Source: Tridacna crocea | Lineage: Eukaryota; Mollusca; Bivalvia; Cardiida; Cardiidae | DNA length: 64,000 nucleotides | Direction: 5' to 3' | Assembly: GCA_943736015.1 (NCBI GenBank) | Contig: OX031071.1 | Location: 27,171,619-27,235,618 of the forward strand | In this document: one piece after another, positions 29,809-42,920 of the stretch | Layout: every line of letters starts with the position of its first letter | How positions within the stretch are numbered: the first letter of the stretch is position 1 | Notes under the pieces: generated by a model | What the model was told of the DNA's origin: nothing | Databases searched by the model: none | Seen by the model: only the letters and a program-made list of their open reading frames with translations | Position numbers and translations under genes: made by a program

Positions 29809-30443
29809 ACAGTACATATCCTACCTACCTATATATGCTATCTATCTATATATCCTACCTTCCTTTTCCACCTTCCTACCTATTCTACTTATCTGCCTTT
29901 TCTACTTACCTACCTATATATCCAATCTAACACCCTACCTATTTAACCCACCTACCTATATATTCTACATATCTACCTTCTTTTTCTACCTTCCTACTTT
30001 TCCTCTCTTTCCTACCTATCTCATTATATCGTATGTACTTATATATTCTACCTCTACCTTCCTACCAATTTTATTTATCTCCCTTTTCTACCTATCTACC
30101 TATATATCCTTTTTACCTTCCTACCTATACATCCTATGTAACTACCCATCTATATATCCTACATACTTACCATTACACATATCAAACTTCCTATTCTACC
30201 TTCCTGCTTATCCTTCTTATCTCCCTTTTCTACCTACCTATATTTACTACCTACCGGTATATCCTTTATATCCTACCTTCCTATTCTACCTTCCTACCTA
30301 TCCTTCTTATCTCTCTTTTCTACCTACCTCCCTATATTTACTACCTACGTATCTGCCTTTTATTATTGTATATGTATGTTCTACATATCCGTCCTTCCTA
30401 TTCTACCTTCCTACCTTTTCTACTTATCTCTTTTTTCCCTCCT

Positions 30444-30684
30444 GTTCACCCGGGTGACTCAGTGGTGACTCATGAACTGATGGTTATTAGTTCGATATTA
30501 GGCGAAATTTCTTTCCAGCGTATTTTTGCCTCTCACCTCTGCTGAAGCATGTGAGAAAAGTAGTAGGTGGATTTGTAAAGAAAGTTGCGTTGATGTGGAC
30601 AATCCAGGAAACACACGTGCGCCACCGACCCCCATGATATGACCTTCGCTCTTAAAGTGGCGTTAAACCCCAATACAAGCAACC
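30444..30684 (+). mobile_element. SINE copy in unit 4
   Basis: Same SINE at the homologous position, with an intact tail. Confidence 0.68.
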
Positions 30685-33600
30685 TATTCAACCAAATTTA
30701 CCTTCTTACCTACCTACATATCTATTCTACAAGTCCTAATTTTCTATCTATTCTACTTATATCCCTATTTTACCGTACCTGCCTACATAGCCTACATATC
30801 CTACATACCTATATATAATATCTTAATACCTATCGTACATAACTCTACTTTCTACCTACCTACCTACCTATATATCCAATCTATTAACCTACTTATATAT
30901 CCTCCCTCCCTACTTACCTGTACATACTACATATCTTACTTCGTATTCTAACTTCATACCTATATATGTATTTGTATTAATACGTATATATATGTATTAA
31001 TACTGGTGTGAACAAGCGTTTAAATGGGCGTTAATCCCCAATACAAGCAACCAATACAACCAAATTTACCTTCCTACCTAACTACCTACATATATATTCT
31101 ACATATCCTCACTTCCTATCTATTCTACTTATCTCCCTTTTCTACCTACCTACCTATCTACCTACATATCCTACGTACCCATATCTTCCTTATATAATCA
31201 TGTATCCTACCTTAATAATTATCCTACTTATCTCCCTTTTCTACCTACCTAACGATAAACCTATTTATATATCCTACATACCTATATCCTAACTACCTAT
31301 ATATCCCAAATTCTTTTTCTACCTTACTACCTATTCTATTTATCTAAGCTTTCTACCTACCTGCCGACCTTTATATCCGATCCAACAACCTAGCTATACA
31401 TCATATGTACCTACCTAAATATTCTACATATTTGTATCTACCTTACTATTCCACCTTCCTACCTATCCTACATATAACTCTTTTCTGCATATCTACCGAT
31501 ATTAACTACCTATCTTTGTATCCTACATATCCTACCTACCTCTCCTTTCCTGCCTATTTTACTTCTATCCCTTTTCTACCTAATACGCTACCTAACTAGC
31601 TACCTACGTACCTGCCTTCGTACCTACGTACCTACCTACATACCTATGTACCTACGTACCTACCTATATATCCTATCTATCTACCTATCAATATATCCTA
31701 TATATTCTACATGTCTAACTTCCTATCCTACCTTACTGCCTAGCGTACACATCTTCCTTTTATAGCTACCTATATATACTACATAGGGATATGTCCTACA
31801 TATCCTACTTTCCTATTCTACTTTTTTCCTTCCTGTTCTACATATCTCCCCGTTTTACCTTCTAACATACCTATTTTTATATCCTTCTGACCTACCTATA
31901 TATAATATATATCTTACCTTCCTATCCATTCTGCATATCTCACTTTTCTGCCTACTTCTCTACCTAAATATTCTACCTTAATACCTAACAAAATTATTTC
32001 CCTTTTCTACCTATCTACAAACCAACCTAATGACTCATGTATACTACCTGCCTACCTATATATCCTACCTTTCTTTTCTACCTTCCCACCTATTCTACTC
32101 ATCACTCTTTTCTAACTACCTACTTATATATCCGATCTAACAACCTACCTGTATATCCTACATATCTACCTATATATTCTACATGTCTACTTACCCACCT
32201 ACCTACGTACCTATACCCATATACGACGTCTACCTTCGTACCTATAATACTACCTCCCTTTTCTTCTTACCTAGGTACCTATATATCCTATCTAACAACC
32301 TACCTTAATATCCTACCTACCTACCTATATATTCTACATATTTACGTTCTTGTTCTACCTTCCTTCCTAGCCTTCTTATCTCTTTTTTCTATCTATCTAC
32401 CTATATATCCTACCTATTTATAAATCCCACATATCCTATCTCTACCTTCCTACCCATTCTACTTATATTCCTTTTCTACTTACCTATATATCTAACTTTC
32501 TACCTGTATTTCTTATCTAACTACCTTCCCATTTTAACCCACCTACCTACTTACGTACCTATCGGAAACCTACCTACATATCTTACCTTCTTATCTATTG
32601 TACATATCTATTCAACTTATCTCCTTTTTCTACCTACTTAATGATCAACCTACTCACATATCCCACCTACCGATATATCCTATCTACCTTTCTTTTTTAA
32701 TTTCCTACCTATTCTATCTACCTCCCTTTTCTACCTATCTACCTACCAATATACCCTCCTGTATATCCTATGTACTTTTTTACCTACCTACTTACCTACC
32801 TACCGATATATCCTATCTACCTTTCTTTTTTAATTTCCTACCTATTCTATCTATCTCCCTTTTCTACCTATCTACCTACCAATATACCCACCTGTATATC
32901 CTATGTACTTTTTTACCTACCTACTTACCTACCTACGTAATTCTTCACCTATATATCCAGTTTAGTTACCTAGCTATATATCCTGTATAACTACCTATTC
33001 ATATCTGCTACCTAGCTATATATTCTACATGTCTAACTTCCCATTCTACCTTCATATCTATCCTACTTATTTCCTTTTTCAACCTACCTACCTGTACATC
33101 CAATCTAACGACCAAGATTAATATCATACCTACCTACCTATATATTCAACATATTATACCTTCAAGCCTATCCTACTTATTTCCCTCTACCTACTTACCT
33201 ATTTATCCTACCTACCGATATGTCCTATATATCCTACCGTCTTATTCTATCTTTCTACCTATTCTATTTACCTTACTGTTTTACCTTCATACCTCCCTAC
33301 ATACATACCAACCTATCTATTTTACATTCTTCTTACATATCCTACCTGACTATATATCCTACTTACTTTGTATCCTACCACAATACCTGTCCTACTTATA
33401 TCTTATTTCTACCTAACTACCAACCAAGCTACCTATTCATATATCCTACCTGCCTAAATATCCTACTGTCCTATTGTAACTTCTTACCTATTCTACTTAC
33501 CTCTCTTTTCTATCTACCTATCACCTACCGACCTACCTGTGTACCATGTATGTACATACCTACTTATCTATTCTGCATATCTTACCTTTTTATCTATTCT

Positions 33601-35296
33601 GCTTATCTCCTCTACTTATCTCCCTCTTCTACCACCCTACCAATCAACCTACATACATACATATCTTACCTACCTATATATGCTATCCATCCATATATCC
33701 TACCTTCCTTTTCCATTTTCCTACCTATCCTACTTTTCTGCCTTTTCTACTTACCTGCCTATATATCCAATCTAACAACCTACCTATATATCCCACCTAC
33801 CTATATATTCTACATATCTACCTGCCTTTTCTACCTTCCTGATTTCTTTTCTTTCCTACCTATCTACCATTATATCCTATGTACTTACATATACATACTA
33901 CATATCATACATCGTATTCTAACTTCATACCTATATATCCAATCTACCAACATATCCTACCTACCTATGTATCCTACATATCCTATCTCTACCTTTCTTT
34001 CCATTCTACTTATATCCCTTTTATACTTACGTACCCACCCACCTACCTAATCTACCGAAATACCCGTGCACTTTCATATGTACATACTTATCTACTCTTC
34101 ATATGTTACCTTTCTATCTATTCTACTTATCTCCCTCTTCTACCTTCTACCTACCTACCTACCTATCTATCTACCTACCTACCTACCTTTATATCCGATC
34201 TATCAACCTACTTATATATCCGACCTCCCTACTTATCTATACATATCTAACTTCGTATTCTACCTTGATACCTATTCTTCTTATCTCTCTTTTCCACCTA
34301 TCTACCTATATATCCTATCTACCAACATATCCTACCTACCCATATATCCTACATATCCTATCTCTACGTTCCTTCCCATTCTACTTATAAATCATTTCTA
34401 CCTACCTACCTATCATCTACCGACCTACCTGTGTACCTATGTATGTATATACCTACATACATATACTACATGCCTATATAGCCTACATATCCTACCTACC
34501 TATATAAACTACCTTAATACCTATCGTACTTAACTCCACTTTCTACCTACCTACCTACCTACCTACCTACCTATATATATAATCTATCAACCTACTTATT
34601 TATCCTCCCTCCCTACTTACCTATAAACACTATACATACTACATATCCTACTTCCTATTTATCCTACCTATCTATATATTCCACCTTTCTTTTCTACCTT
34701 CCTACTTATTCTACTTATTTGCTTTTTCTACTTACCTACCTATATATCCAATCTAACAACATACCTATATATCCCACCTACCTACATATTCTACATATCT
34801 AACTTCCTTTTCTACCTTCCTACTTTTCCTTATTTTCCTACCTATCTTCCATTATGTCTATGTACTTACATATTCTACCTCTACCTTCCTACCTATTTCA
34901 CTTATCTCACTTTTCTACCTATATCCTTTTTACCTTCCTACCTATACATTCTATGTAACTACCTATTTATACATCCAACCTACTTACTATTCTACATATC
35001 GAACTTCCTACTCTATCTTCCCGCCTATCCTTCTTATCTCCCTTTTCTACCTACCAACCTATATTTACTACCTACCGGTATGTCCTACATATCCTACCTT
35101 CCTATTCTACCCTCCTACCTAGGATACATACTACATATCTAGCTTTGTATTCTGCCTTCAATCCTATTCTTCTTATCTCTCTTTTCTACCATCTACCTAT
35201 ATATCCTATCTTGCAACATATCTACCTACCTATATATCCTACATACCCTATCTCTAGCTTTCTTTCCATTCTACTTATATCTCTTTTCTGCCTAGC

Positions 35297-35934
35297 CAGA
35301 ATAGGTGGGAAGGCAGAAAAGAAAGGTAGGATATATAAGTAGGCAGGTAGTATATATGAGTCAGTAGGTTGGTTTGTAGGTAGGTAGAAAAGGGAAATAA
35401 TTCTGTAAAGTTAGAAAGGATATATAGGTAGGTAGGTAGATAGTTGGTACATAGGACATTGAGGTAGGTAGATAGACAGATTCGTAGCAAAGGGAGATAA
35501 GTATAATAGGTAGGAAGGTAATAAGGAAAGGCAGGACATATAGGTAGATAGGATATATCGGTAGGTAGGATATGTAAGTAGATTGATCGATAAGTAGGTA
35601 GAAAAGAGAGATAAGTTGAATAGACAGGAAGGTAAGAGATGTAAAATAGATAAGTAGGTAGATATGTAGGTAGCTAGGTAGGTGGGTAGGAAGGTGGGTG
35701 GGTTAGAAAGGGAGAGTAGGTAGATAAGATATACAGGTAGAAGGTAGATAGATAGGTAGGTAAAAAAGGAATATAAGTAGAATAGGTAGGAAGGTAGAGA
35801 TAGTATATATAGTAAATATAGATATGTAGAATATTTAGGTAGATAGGTAGAAAAAAAGAGGGAAGTAGGATATTAAGGTAGGTTGTTAGATCGGATATAT
35901 AGGTAGGTAGGTAGAAAAGGGAGATAAGTAGTAT
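35297..35934 (-). repeat. Inverted segment of unit 5
   Basis: Same GGTA-rich block and boundaries. It is the last copy before the array edge. Confidence 0.88.
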
Positions 35935-36711
35935 ACTACTATCCGACCTCTACCCAATTACCTATTCTACCTACGTACCTATCTACCTTTCTACCTATAT
36001 ATCTTATCTACCTACCCTGCCATTTTAACCCACCTGCCTACTTACCTACCTAACAGAAACCTACCTAGCTACCTACATATCCATCTACTTATCTATTCTA
36101 TATATCTTACCTTCCTATCTATTCAACTTATTTCCTTTTTCCACCTACCTATATATCCTTTTTACCTACCTACCTATACATCCTATGTAACTACCTATCT
36201 ATATATCTTACCTACTTACATATTCTACATTTCAAACCTATCTATACTTAGCTCTCTTTTCTACTACTTATCGATCAACCTACTTACATATCCTAGCTAT
36301 CGATATATCCTATCTACCTATATGTCCTACTTTTCCTTATTACCTTCCTACCTATTTTACTTATCTCCCTATCTACCTACCTGTCTACCTACCTGTATAT
36401 CCTTTGTACCTACCTACCTACTTACCTACCTATATGTCCTTTCTATCTACATTTATCTATCCTTTCTAATTACTTATACCTATATATCCCACCTATCTAC
36501 ATATTCTATATATGTAATTTTCTATTCTACCTTCCTGCCAGTCCTACTTATCTCCCTTTTCTACCTATGTACCTATATTTACTACTTAAAGATATCTCCT
36601 ACGTATCCTACTTTCCTTTTCTATCTTCCAACCTATTCTATTTATCTCCCTTCTTTACCTACCTACCGAATTACTTATAGATCTACATATACCTTTCCTA
36701 TATCGTCACCT

Positions 36712-37060
36712 TAGAATAGAAAGGTTCTATGTAACATTTTCATAGTTTTGAGAAAATCGCGTTTAAAGGTTTTGAAGCTCTGTCAAAGTTTGGAAAATAA
36801 TTCCACAAAAACAATTTTTATACTGATTATGCATTTGAATTTACTGTTTCATTTTGTATATATTTTATGTGATTATTATCAATACTTTTACCAATAAGAT
36901 CAATAATGTAGATAGGCCCTTTCACTTCCAACTAAGTTTATAAGGCCGAGGGTAGTTCCATATACATAGAAAGGTTCCATGTGTCAAATACATCCTTTTC
37001 ATTTGAATTGACTTTGCCTATAAATGCTTTTGCAAGGCTATATGTGACAAATACAACCTT
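36712..37060. repeat. Left subterminal repeats of the transposon
   Basis: Variants of TAGAAAGGTTCYATGTRWCA recur at 36716, about 36967 and, degenerate, about 37034 and 37057 (CAACCTTTC). They are candidate transposase-binding sites, mirrored on the other side. Confidence 0.6.
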
Positions 37061-37416
37061 TCAATTCCAACAGATTGTGACCACAAATTATAATGAACGT
37101 TTATTATGACTGTTATTACATGCATTTGAAGGACGTTTTCAAGTTCGTGTGATATTATAGTTATCAAAATATAAAGAATAAGCATATTATCTAGTTCCAT
37201 GTATGTTCTATGTACATAAATTGTCAGTAAAATCAGTCATATGTGTATAAGTCATTTATCGGTATCTTCATCCTCCGAACCATACGGAATATTGTCTTCG
37301 CAGCCCTTGCCAGATGGTAGTACAATATGAATGATACTCAGTTATGATTTCTTTTTTACAAAAATTAGCTAGATCAATTTTCTTTTGCTCTGATACTGGT
37401 AGTCGTGTGAGGTACA

Positions 37417-38930
37417 CTAGTCTATTTCCGAGTCATTTTTTGGCCATTCCTGGATTCGACTTTTCTTCTTTGTTTCTCTTTGCATTGTATTCACTTTCAA
37501 GAAGTTATTTTTGTCAAAAGAATAACTATTCAATAATGTTTTAGGTTCTTCTCTATCAACAAGAAGCCATCTGATATTCAACCAGTTTACTCTACAACCG
37601 TCGGTTGTAATCTGCAGGTTAAGACGATGTTTTGTCCCCAGATACTTAAAGTTCATTACATGGTCAACCTTCAATGGGACTGAAATATACGGATTTTTCC
37701 TCCTGGCCATATTAATAACTGTACTCCAGTTTGAAGGAACATAGATGGATGTAGATTTCTTAGCTTGTTTGATTGTAGAATGGACAGAGTTGCATTCCAC
37801 CTGACTATGACCTGATTGCAAAAATTTATGATTAATTGCCTTTAGTTGTGGTATTTTGATAATACAGAACATGACTGTATAATGCAGCTACATACATGTA
37901 CTTGTTTCTATTTTGACCACTACATGTATCAGAGTAACAGGTAATTTCTTCAACACGCCCTGACTGACAAATAGATTGCGAACTCTTCAATAGAGTAGTA
38001 GCTATCTTACATGACCCCCATTTTCCATGTGTTTCATCCCATAAATGGCAAAATATGCTTATCACACAAATTATACACTGTAAGATTGTAGCAGCATAAC
38101 TTGCGAGTGTAATACAGTTCACTATCAAGGGAACAAGGCGTTGCCAAAACAGCTTGTAAATCAAAAGTAGCCACACAGTACTTTAGGTCAAGTTTTGCTT
38201 TGTTTTTATCCTTTTCATTTTCCTCTCAGGCCTCTATTTTACTTTGCTGGTGTTTGTCATATTCATCATGTATGTCATCTGTAACTGTTTCAGCATTTTG
38301 ATGCCGTTGATACTTAGCACAAGCAGAACACTGGTCCTTCTTCAGTTTGAAGAAAGAGAGATTGAACTTTTCGCAGAAAATTGATCTGTATTTACCCTCC
38401 TCTACAAGGGTTAGTCCTGTGTTTCTACACCAGTCTTTGTATAGTTCCCACATTTTCCTGATAATAAGGTTGTGGGCGAAATATCCCTCTTTCATACCTT
38501 TCCTTAAATAGTATGACTCCATCCTTGGGAAACTATTAATGTGCTCACACACTAGATTTAAAGTTTCTTTAGAGAGAATTTTTGTGCCTGGTTGGTTTCG
38601 TCCTCTTCTGTCCTCACCTTGAAATGTTCCATGTAATTTTCTTGCAAGTGTATAACCTACAACTTTATGTCCAATATCTAGTGTCTTCCGAAAGAAGTTA
38701 GTACATACTCTTACATTTTCATTATTAATAGGCAGGTGATATTGCAGAGATTTTTGCTTCTTTCCGATTTTCTTTCATACTGGAATGTTTTGGGTTACAA
38801 CATCGAATATGAAACTGTCTTTCATAATTTGGAATTGACTAATACATGTCAAATATCTTCTTTCTTTCAACCTCGCTTATGCGCTGACTGCATTTGAACC
38901 TGCATTTATCACAATTCTGTGGCTGTTCTT
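37417..38930 (-). pseudogene. Decayed DDE-type transposase
   Basis: Conceptual translation of the minus strand gives an ordered but broken protein. It starts with a Cys-rich segment (CDKCRFKCSQR, ~38885-38915), followed by an in-frame TAG near 38838. Next come VCTNFFRKTLDIGHKVV (~38700-38660) and INSFPRMESYYLR (~38540). The region FNLSFFKLKKDQCSACAKY (~38360-38310) has a CxxC pair. Then come SDTCSGQNRNKYM (~37940-37900), an acidic DxC..QN motif typical of one invertebrate transposase family, and GHSQVECNSVH (~37810-37780), probably holding the third acidic position. At least two frameshifts (about 38200 and 37860) separate the open stretches 38226-38552, 37832-38176 and 37417-37872. It should catalyse cut-and-paste transposition in intact relatives; this copy cannot. 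The family is recognised from general experience with aphid, beetle and mollusc genomes. Confidence 0.75.
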
Positions 38931-39547
38931 GCTTTTCTTTCTCTACTTTCCCCGACTGTGACACATAGGATTTGCCCTCATTCCTGTTTCATTTATGTAT
39001 GGAAGATTTCCATTGGTTTTCATTCCTCATTCTTTTCCTGCATGATGTCTGTCTTCTTTCTCGGTGATGAAAAGCTTTCTTTTGGTTACGAAATGGCATT
39101 TAGTTTTGGTACAACGACGACGATTATAAGGCTATCGCCTTACCAAGGGTTTTTCTCGGAAACACTTGAGCTTACAAAAATAGCTAACTATATATTGAAA
39201 CAAAGAAAATTTAATGTAAGGTTTCATATTATGAAACTGTAGGTAAAGGATTGAAATAATAAAATAGTTTTTTGTGTTAAACATTGGTTCAAGCAAAGTA
39301 TTCATAGAAGTTAAACTTATATCATTATTACCAATAATAATTATAAGCGCTATTTTTTAATCTTGTTAAAAAAGTTAAACTTCCCTTTCAAAATGATCCG
39401 TTTTTCCACACCAGATGCATAAAATGTGTTGACATTTGTTTGTATTGTGTAGAATGTTAATTGCTATCAAACAAGGTATGAAATGCTATTCTGTAAATAT
39501 TTCACTATCGCTGATGAGAGGGCATATGTTTTAGGATGATACATTTT

Positions 39548-39735
39548 CCATAGTATAGAAAGGTTCTATTTGTCACATAGAACCTTTCACTGTCACAATA
39601 TTCTAATATTGAAGGTAATTCATTGGTATAGAAAGGACCCATTTGTCATATAGGTCCTTTTTCTACCAACTGATGCACACTTACAACCTTTCTCTACTAA
39701 CATATATTGAGAAAGGTAGATAGAACCTTTACATT
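39548..39735. repeat. Right subterminal repeats of the transposon
   Basis: Includes two short hairpins: TAGAAAGGTTCTATTTGTCA with CATAGAACCTTTC (39555-39588), and TAGAAAGGACCCATTTGTCA with ATAGGTCCTTT (39628-39661). Single AACCTTTCT sites follow near 39690 and 39725. Confidence 0.65.
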
Positions 39736-41096
39736 TTGTTCAATATCTTTGCCATTTATTTGCATATGGATCTGATTTTTATACAAAAGTTGCATTGATT
39801 GATATGCTCTTTAAAAATGTAAAAATCTCAATTTTGACCAAAATGTCAGATAGAACCTTTCTATTCTAAGGTGACGATATATTCTACATACCATTTTTTA
39901 CCCACCTTACTATCTACCCGTATGTCCTAATACTTATAAATCCTGCCAAGTTATTTATCTTACCTTAAATCCTGCCAAGTTCTTCATCTTATTTATCCCC
40001 CTTTTCTACCTACTTACCAACCAACCTACTTACACATATATCCTACATACTTCAATATCCTACCAACCTATATATTCTACCTTGCATTTCCATCTTCGTA
40101 CTTATTCTACTTATCTCCATTTTTTTACATACCTACCTGCCTATGTATCCCATCCAAAAAACTAACTTTAAATCCGACCTACCCATGTATTCTAGATATC
40201 TTCCTTCCCATTCTACCTTTATACCTATTCTTATCTCTCTTTTAAACCTATTTACCTATATATTTTACCTACCTACACATCCTATATGTCTATATATCCT
40301 ACATATCCTACCTACCTAAATATGCTACCTTAATACCTATCGTACTTAACTCCACTTTCCACCTACCTACCTACCTACCTACTACATATCTATATATCCA
40401 ATCTATCAACCTACTTATATATCCTACCTCCCTACTTACCTATACATACTACATATCTTACTTCTTATTCTACCTTCATACCTATATATCCCATCTACCA
40501 ACATATCCTACTTACCTATATATCCTATACATCCTATCTCTACCTTCCTTTCCATTCTACTTATATCCCTTTTCTACCTACCTACCTGTCTAACCTATCA
40601 TCTACCGAACTACCCGTGTACCTACGTATGTACATACCTACTAATCAATTGTGCATATCCTACCTTTTTATGTATTCTACTTATCTCCTCTTCTACCTTC
40701 TACCTTCCTACCTACCACCTACCTACCTATATTTCCGATCTATCAATCTACTTATATATTCTACCTCTCTACTTACCTAAACATACTACATATCTAACTA
40801 TATACCTATTCTTCTTATCTCTCTTTTCGACCTATATACCTATATATCCTATCTACCAATATAACCTACCCTAACCCGAAACCCATTATATCCTATATAT
40901 CCTATCCCTACCTTCCTTCCCATTCTTTTTATATCCCTTTTCTATCTACCTGCCTACCTATCACCGACCGACCTACTTTTGTAACTACGTATGTACATAC
41001 CTACTTATCTATTCTGCATATCTTACCTTTTTTTTATCTATTCTACTTATCTCCCTCTAATTATATCCCTCTTCTACCACCCTACCAATTAACCTA

Positions 41097-41147
41097 CCCT
41101 AAACCCTAACCCTAACCCTAACCCTAAACCCTAAACCCTAACCCTAT
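41097..41147. repeat. Interstitial telomere-like tract, unit 5 (shorter)
   Basis: Same tract but lacking one CCCTAA + CCCTAAA block (about 13 bp) compared with the other units. The block most likely changed by slippage or unequal exchange. Confidence 0.9.
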
Positions 41148-41782
41148 ACAGTACATATCCTACCTACCTATATATGCTATCTATCTATATATCCTACCTT
41201 CCTTTTCCACCTTCCTACCTATTCTACTTATCTGCCTTTTCTACTTACCTACCTATATATCCAATCTAACACCCTACCTATATAACCCACCTACCTATAT
41301 ATTCTACATATCTACCTTCTTTTTCTACCTTCCTACTTTTCCTCTCTTTCCTACCTATCTCATTATATCGTATGTACTTATATATTCTACCTCTACCTTC
41401 CTACCAATTTTATTTATCTCCCTTTTCTACCTATCTACCTATATATCCTTTTTACCTTCCTACCTATACATCCTATGTAACTACCCATCTATATATCCTA
41501 CATACTTACCATTACACATTACAAACTTCCTATTCTACCTTCCTGCCTATCCTTCTTATCTCCCTTTTCTACCTACCTATATTTACTACCTACCGGTATA
41601 TCCTTTATATCCTACCTTCCTATTCTACCTTCCTACCTATCCTTCTTATCTCTCTTTTCTACCTACCTACCTATATTTACTACCTACGTATCTGCCTTTT
41701 ATTATTGTATATGTATGTTCTACATATCCGTCCTTCCTATTCTACCTTCCTACCTTTTCTACTTATCTCTTTTTTCCCTCCT

Positions 41783-42009
41783 GTTCACCCGGGTGACTCA
41801 GTGGTGACTCATGAACTGATGGTTATTAGTTCGATATTAGGCGAAATTTCTTTCCAGCGTATTTTTGCCTCTCACCTCTGCTGAAGCATGTGAGAAAAGT
41901 AGTAGGTGAATTTGGAAAGAAAGTTGTGTTAATGCTGGTGTGAACAAGCCATGAAACACATGCGCCACTGACCCCCATGATATGAACTACGCTGTTCAAG
42001 TGGCGTTAA
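41783..42009 (+). mobile_element. SINE copy in unit 5 (diverged, tail interrupted)
   Basis: Matches the other copies to about 41909. It then switches to a variant body (GGTGTGAACAAGCCATGAAAC...) related to the second SINE relic seen near 4340 in unit 1. The tail is split at GGCGTTAA by the 734 bp TTAA MITE, and the remainder (ACCCCGATACAAGCAACC) resumes at 42748. Confidence 0.65.
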
Positions 42010-42743
42010 AGACGTTTTCTACAGTTTTGTGAAAATTTAATCCTTTTATGGAATTTTTTTATTCTTTCATATGTTGGGTAAAATCCAACGGCAAACTCAA
42101 AATTAAAGAAAAAGGTGCGTTGACAAGTAAGTTTTTCTGCAAAATGGCTGTTTCTCTGGTAACCGTTTGTATCAAAACACCTAAAATGACTACAGCTTTA
42201 TATCTTCATAAAAGACAGTAATACAGTGAAAGAAAATTTATTATACAATGCAAATATTATTTTCCATATTTAACATATTATTTCTTGATTCTGTATGAAT
42301 AAGATAATAATATAAATTCATTTTCTTTTTGAAAAATTATTTTTCCTACTTCTTGATTCGCCAAAATATGAGCAAAATAAACATGTAGCCTTCAATAAAT
42401 GCCAAATTATGAAAAATTCCTCTCATAGAATTTTCTTATTTTTTGGTATATACAGTAAAATTTAATGGTAAGTACAAAAATGAGAAGAAAAAGATATGTT
42501 ACCGTTTTAGATCTTTTGTAAAATGGCCGTTTCCATACTAACCATATAGCCACTCAATCCGATCGGCACTGTCATTTTCAGTAGACTCTAGTCTCTGAGA
42601 AAGTCGATACCATCAAAACGTACCGTATCCGAAATTCAAGGTATTGTGCGAACGATATACCTTCTTTGAGAAGAGTTACTGTCTTTTATTGTCTCCCTTG
42701 AAATCGGCAAGGTGATGTGCAGAAATTACTACCGAAAACGTCT
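42010..42743. mobile_element. 734 bp TTAA-target MITE
   Basis: Ends are AGACGTTTTC and its inverse GAAAACGTCT, flanked on both sides by TTAA (42006-42009 and 42744-42747). Units 1, 2 and 4 keep the empty site GGCGTTAAACCCC with a single TTAA. A TTAA duplication fits piggyBac or Kolobok-type transposition. The interior is AT-rich with no transposase, so the element is non-autonomous. Confidence 0.88.
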
Positions 42744-42920
42744 TTAAACCCCGATACAAGCAACCAATATAACCAAATTTACCTTCTTACCTACTACATA
42801 TCTATTCTACATATCCTAACATTCTACTTATCTCCCTTTTCTACGTACCTACCTATATATCCTACGTACCCATATCTTCCCAACATATGTATCATACCTT
42901 AATACTTAACGATAAACCTA

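Larger units (their letters stand above)
26333..34496. repeat. Macrosatellite unit 4
   Basis: An 8,164 bp copy with the same internal cassette. The inverted segment shares the GTAGGTGGGTAGGAAGG variant (about 27513) with units 3 and 5, where units 1 and 2 read GTAGGTTGGTAGG. This unit also has a shorter TACC run near 29020 than units 2 and 3. There are no coding genes. Confidence 0.93.
36704..39876 (-). mobile_element. 3.2 kb DNA transposon with decayed transposase (possibly Sola-like)
   Basis: Inserted into unit 5. Both ends carry the inverted repeat CGTCACCTTAGAATAGAAAG, extending to about 37 bp with two mismatches. The target in units 1-4 reads CCTTTCCTATATATTCTACA. Here ATAT is found on both sides (36700-36703 and 39877-39880), so the TSD is ATAT; because the site is an AT repeat, a TA duplication with a T-started element fits equally well. 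Copies of AGAAAGGTTC / GAACCTTTCT recur in subterminal regions. The minus strand encodes a broken transposase. A 4 bp TSD and a Cys-rich DDE transposase would suit the Sola superfamily, but that assignment is from memory and tentative. Confidence 0.9.
34497..42920. repeat. Macrosatellite unit 5 (edge copy, interrupted and truncated)
   Basis: The last recognisable copy. It follows the consensus to 36703 and is then interrupted by a 3,173 bp DNA transposon (36704-39876). It resumes exactly at the consensus and carries a shortened telomere-like tract (41097-41147). It begins to diverge within its SINE at about 41909 and is interrupted again by a 734 bp MITE (42010-42743). After 42748 a compressed, diverged TACC segment continues to the AACGATAAACCTA motif near 42920, where the array ends in unrelated AT-rich DNA. 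The higher divergence of the last ~1 kb fits an array edge that escaped homogenisation. Confidence 0.88.

Noticed and set aside
39505-39530. Another hammerhead core (GCTGATGAGAGG)
   Set aside because: No GAAA follows at stem II distance and no helix I or III can be formed.
1-42920. Dozens of Tyr/Leu/Pro/Thr-rich open frames (64-401 codons) on the + strand and in the inverted segments
   Set aside because: They are translations of degenerate TACC/TATATCC repeats, overlap in several frames, recur identically because the DNA unit recurs, and contain no domain or signal.
1-42920. CRISPR-like or phage tandem repeat structure
   Set aside because: Repeats are continuous and degenerate with no constant repeat/variable spacer pattern, and all other content is eukaryotic transposable elements.
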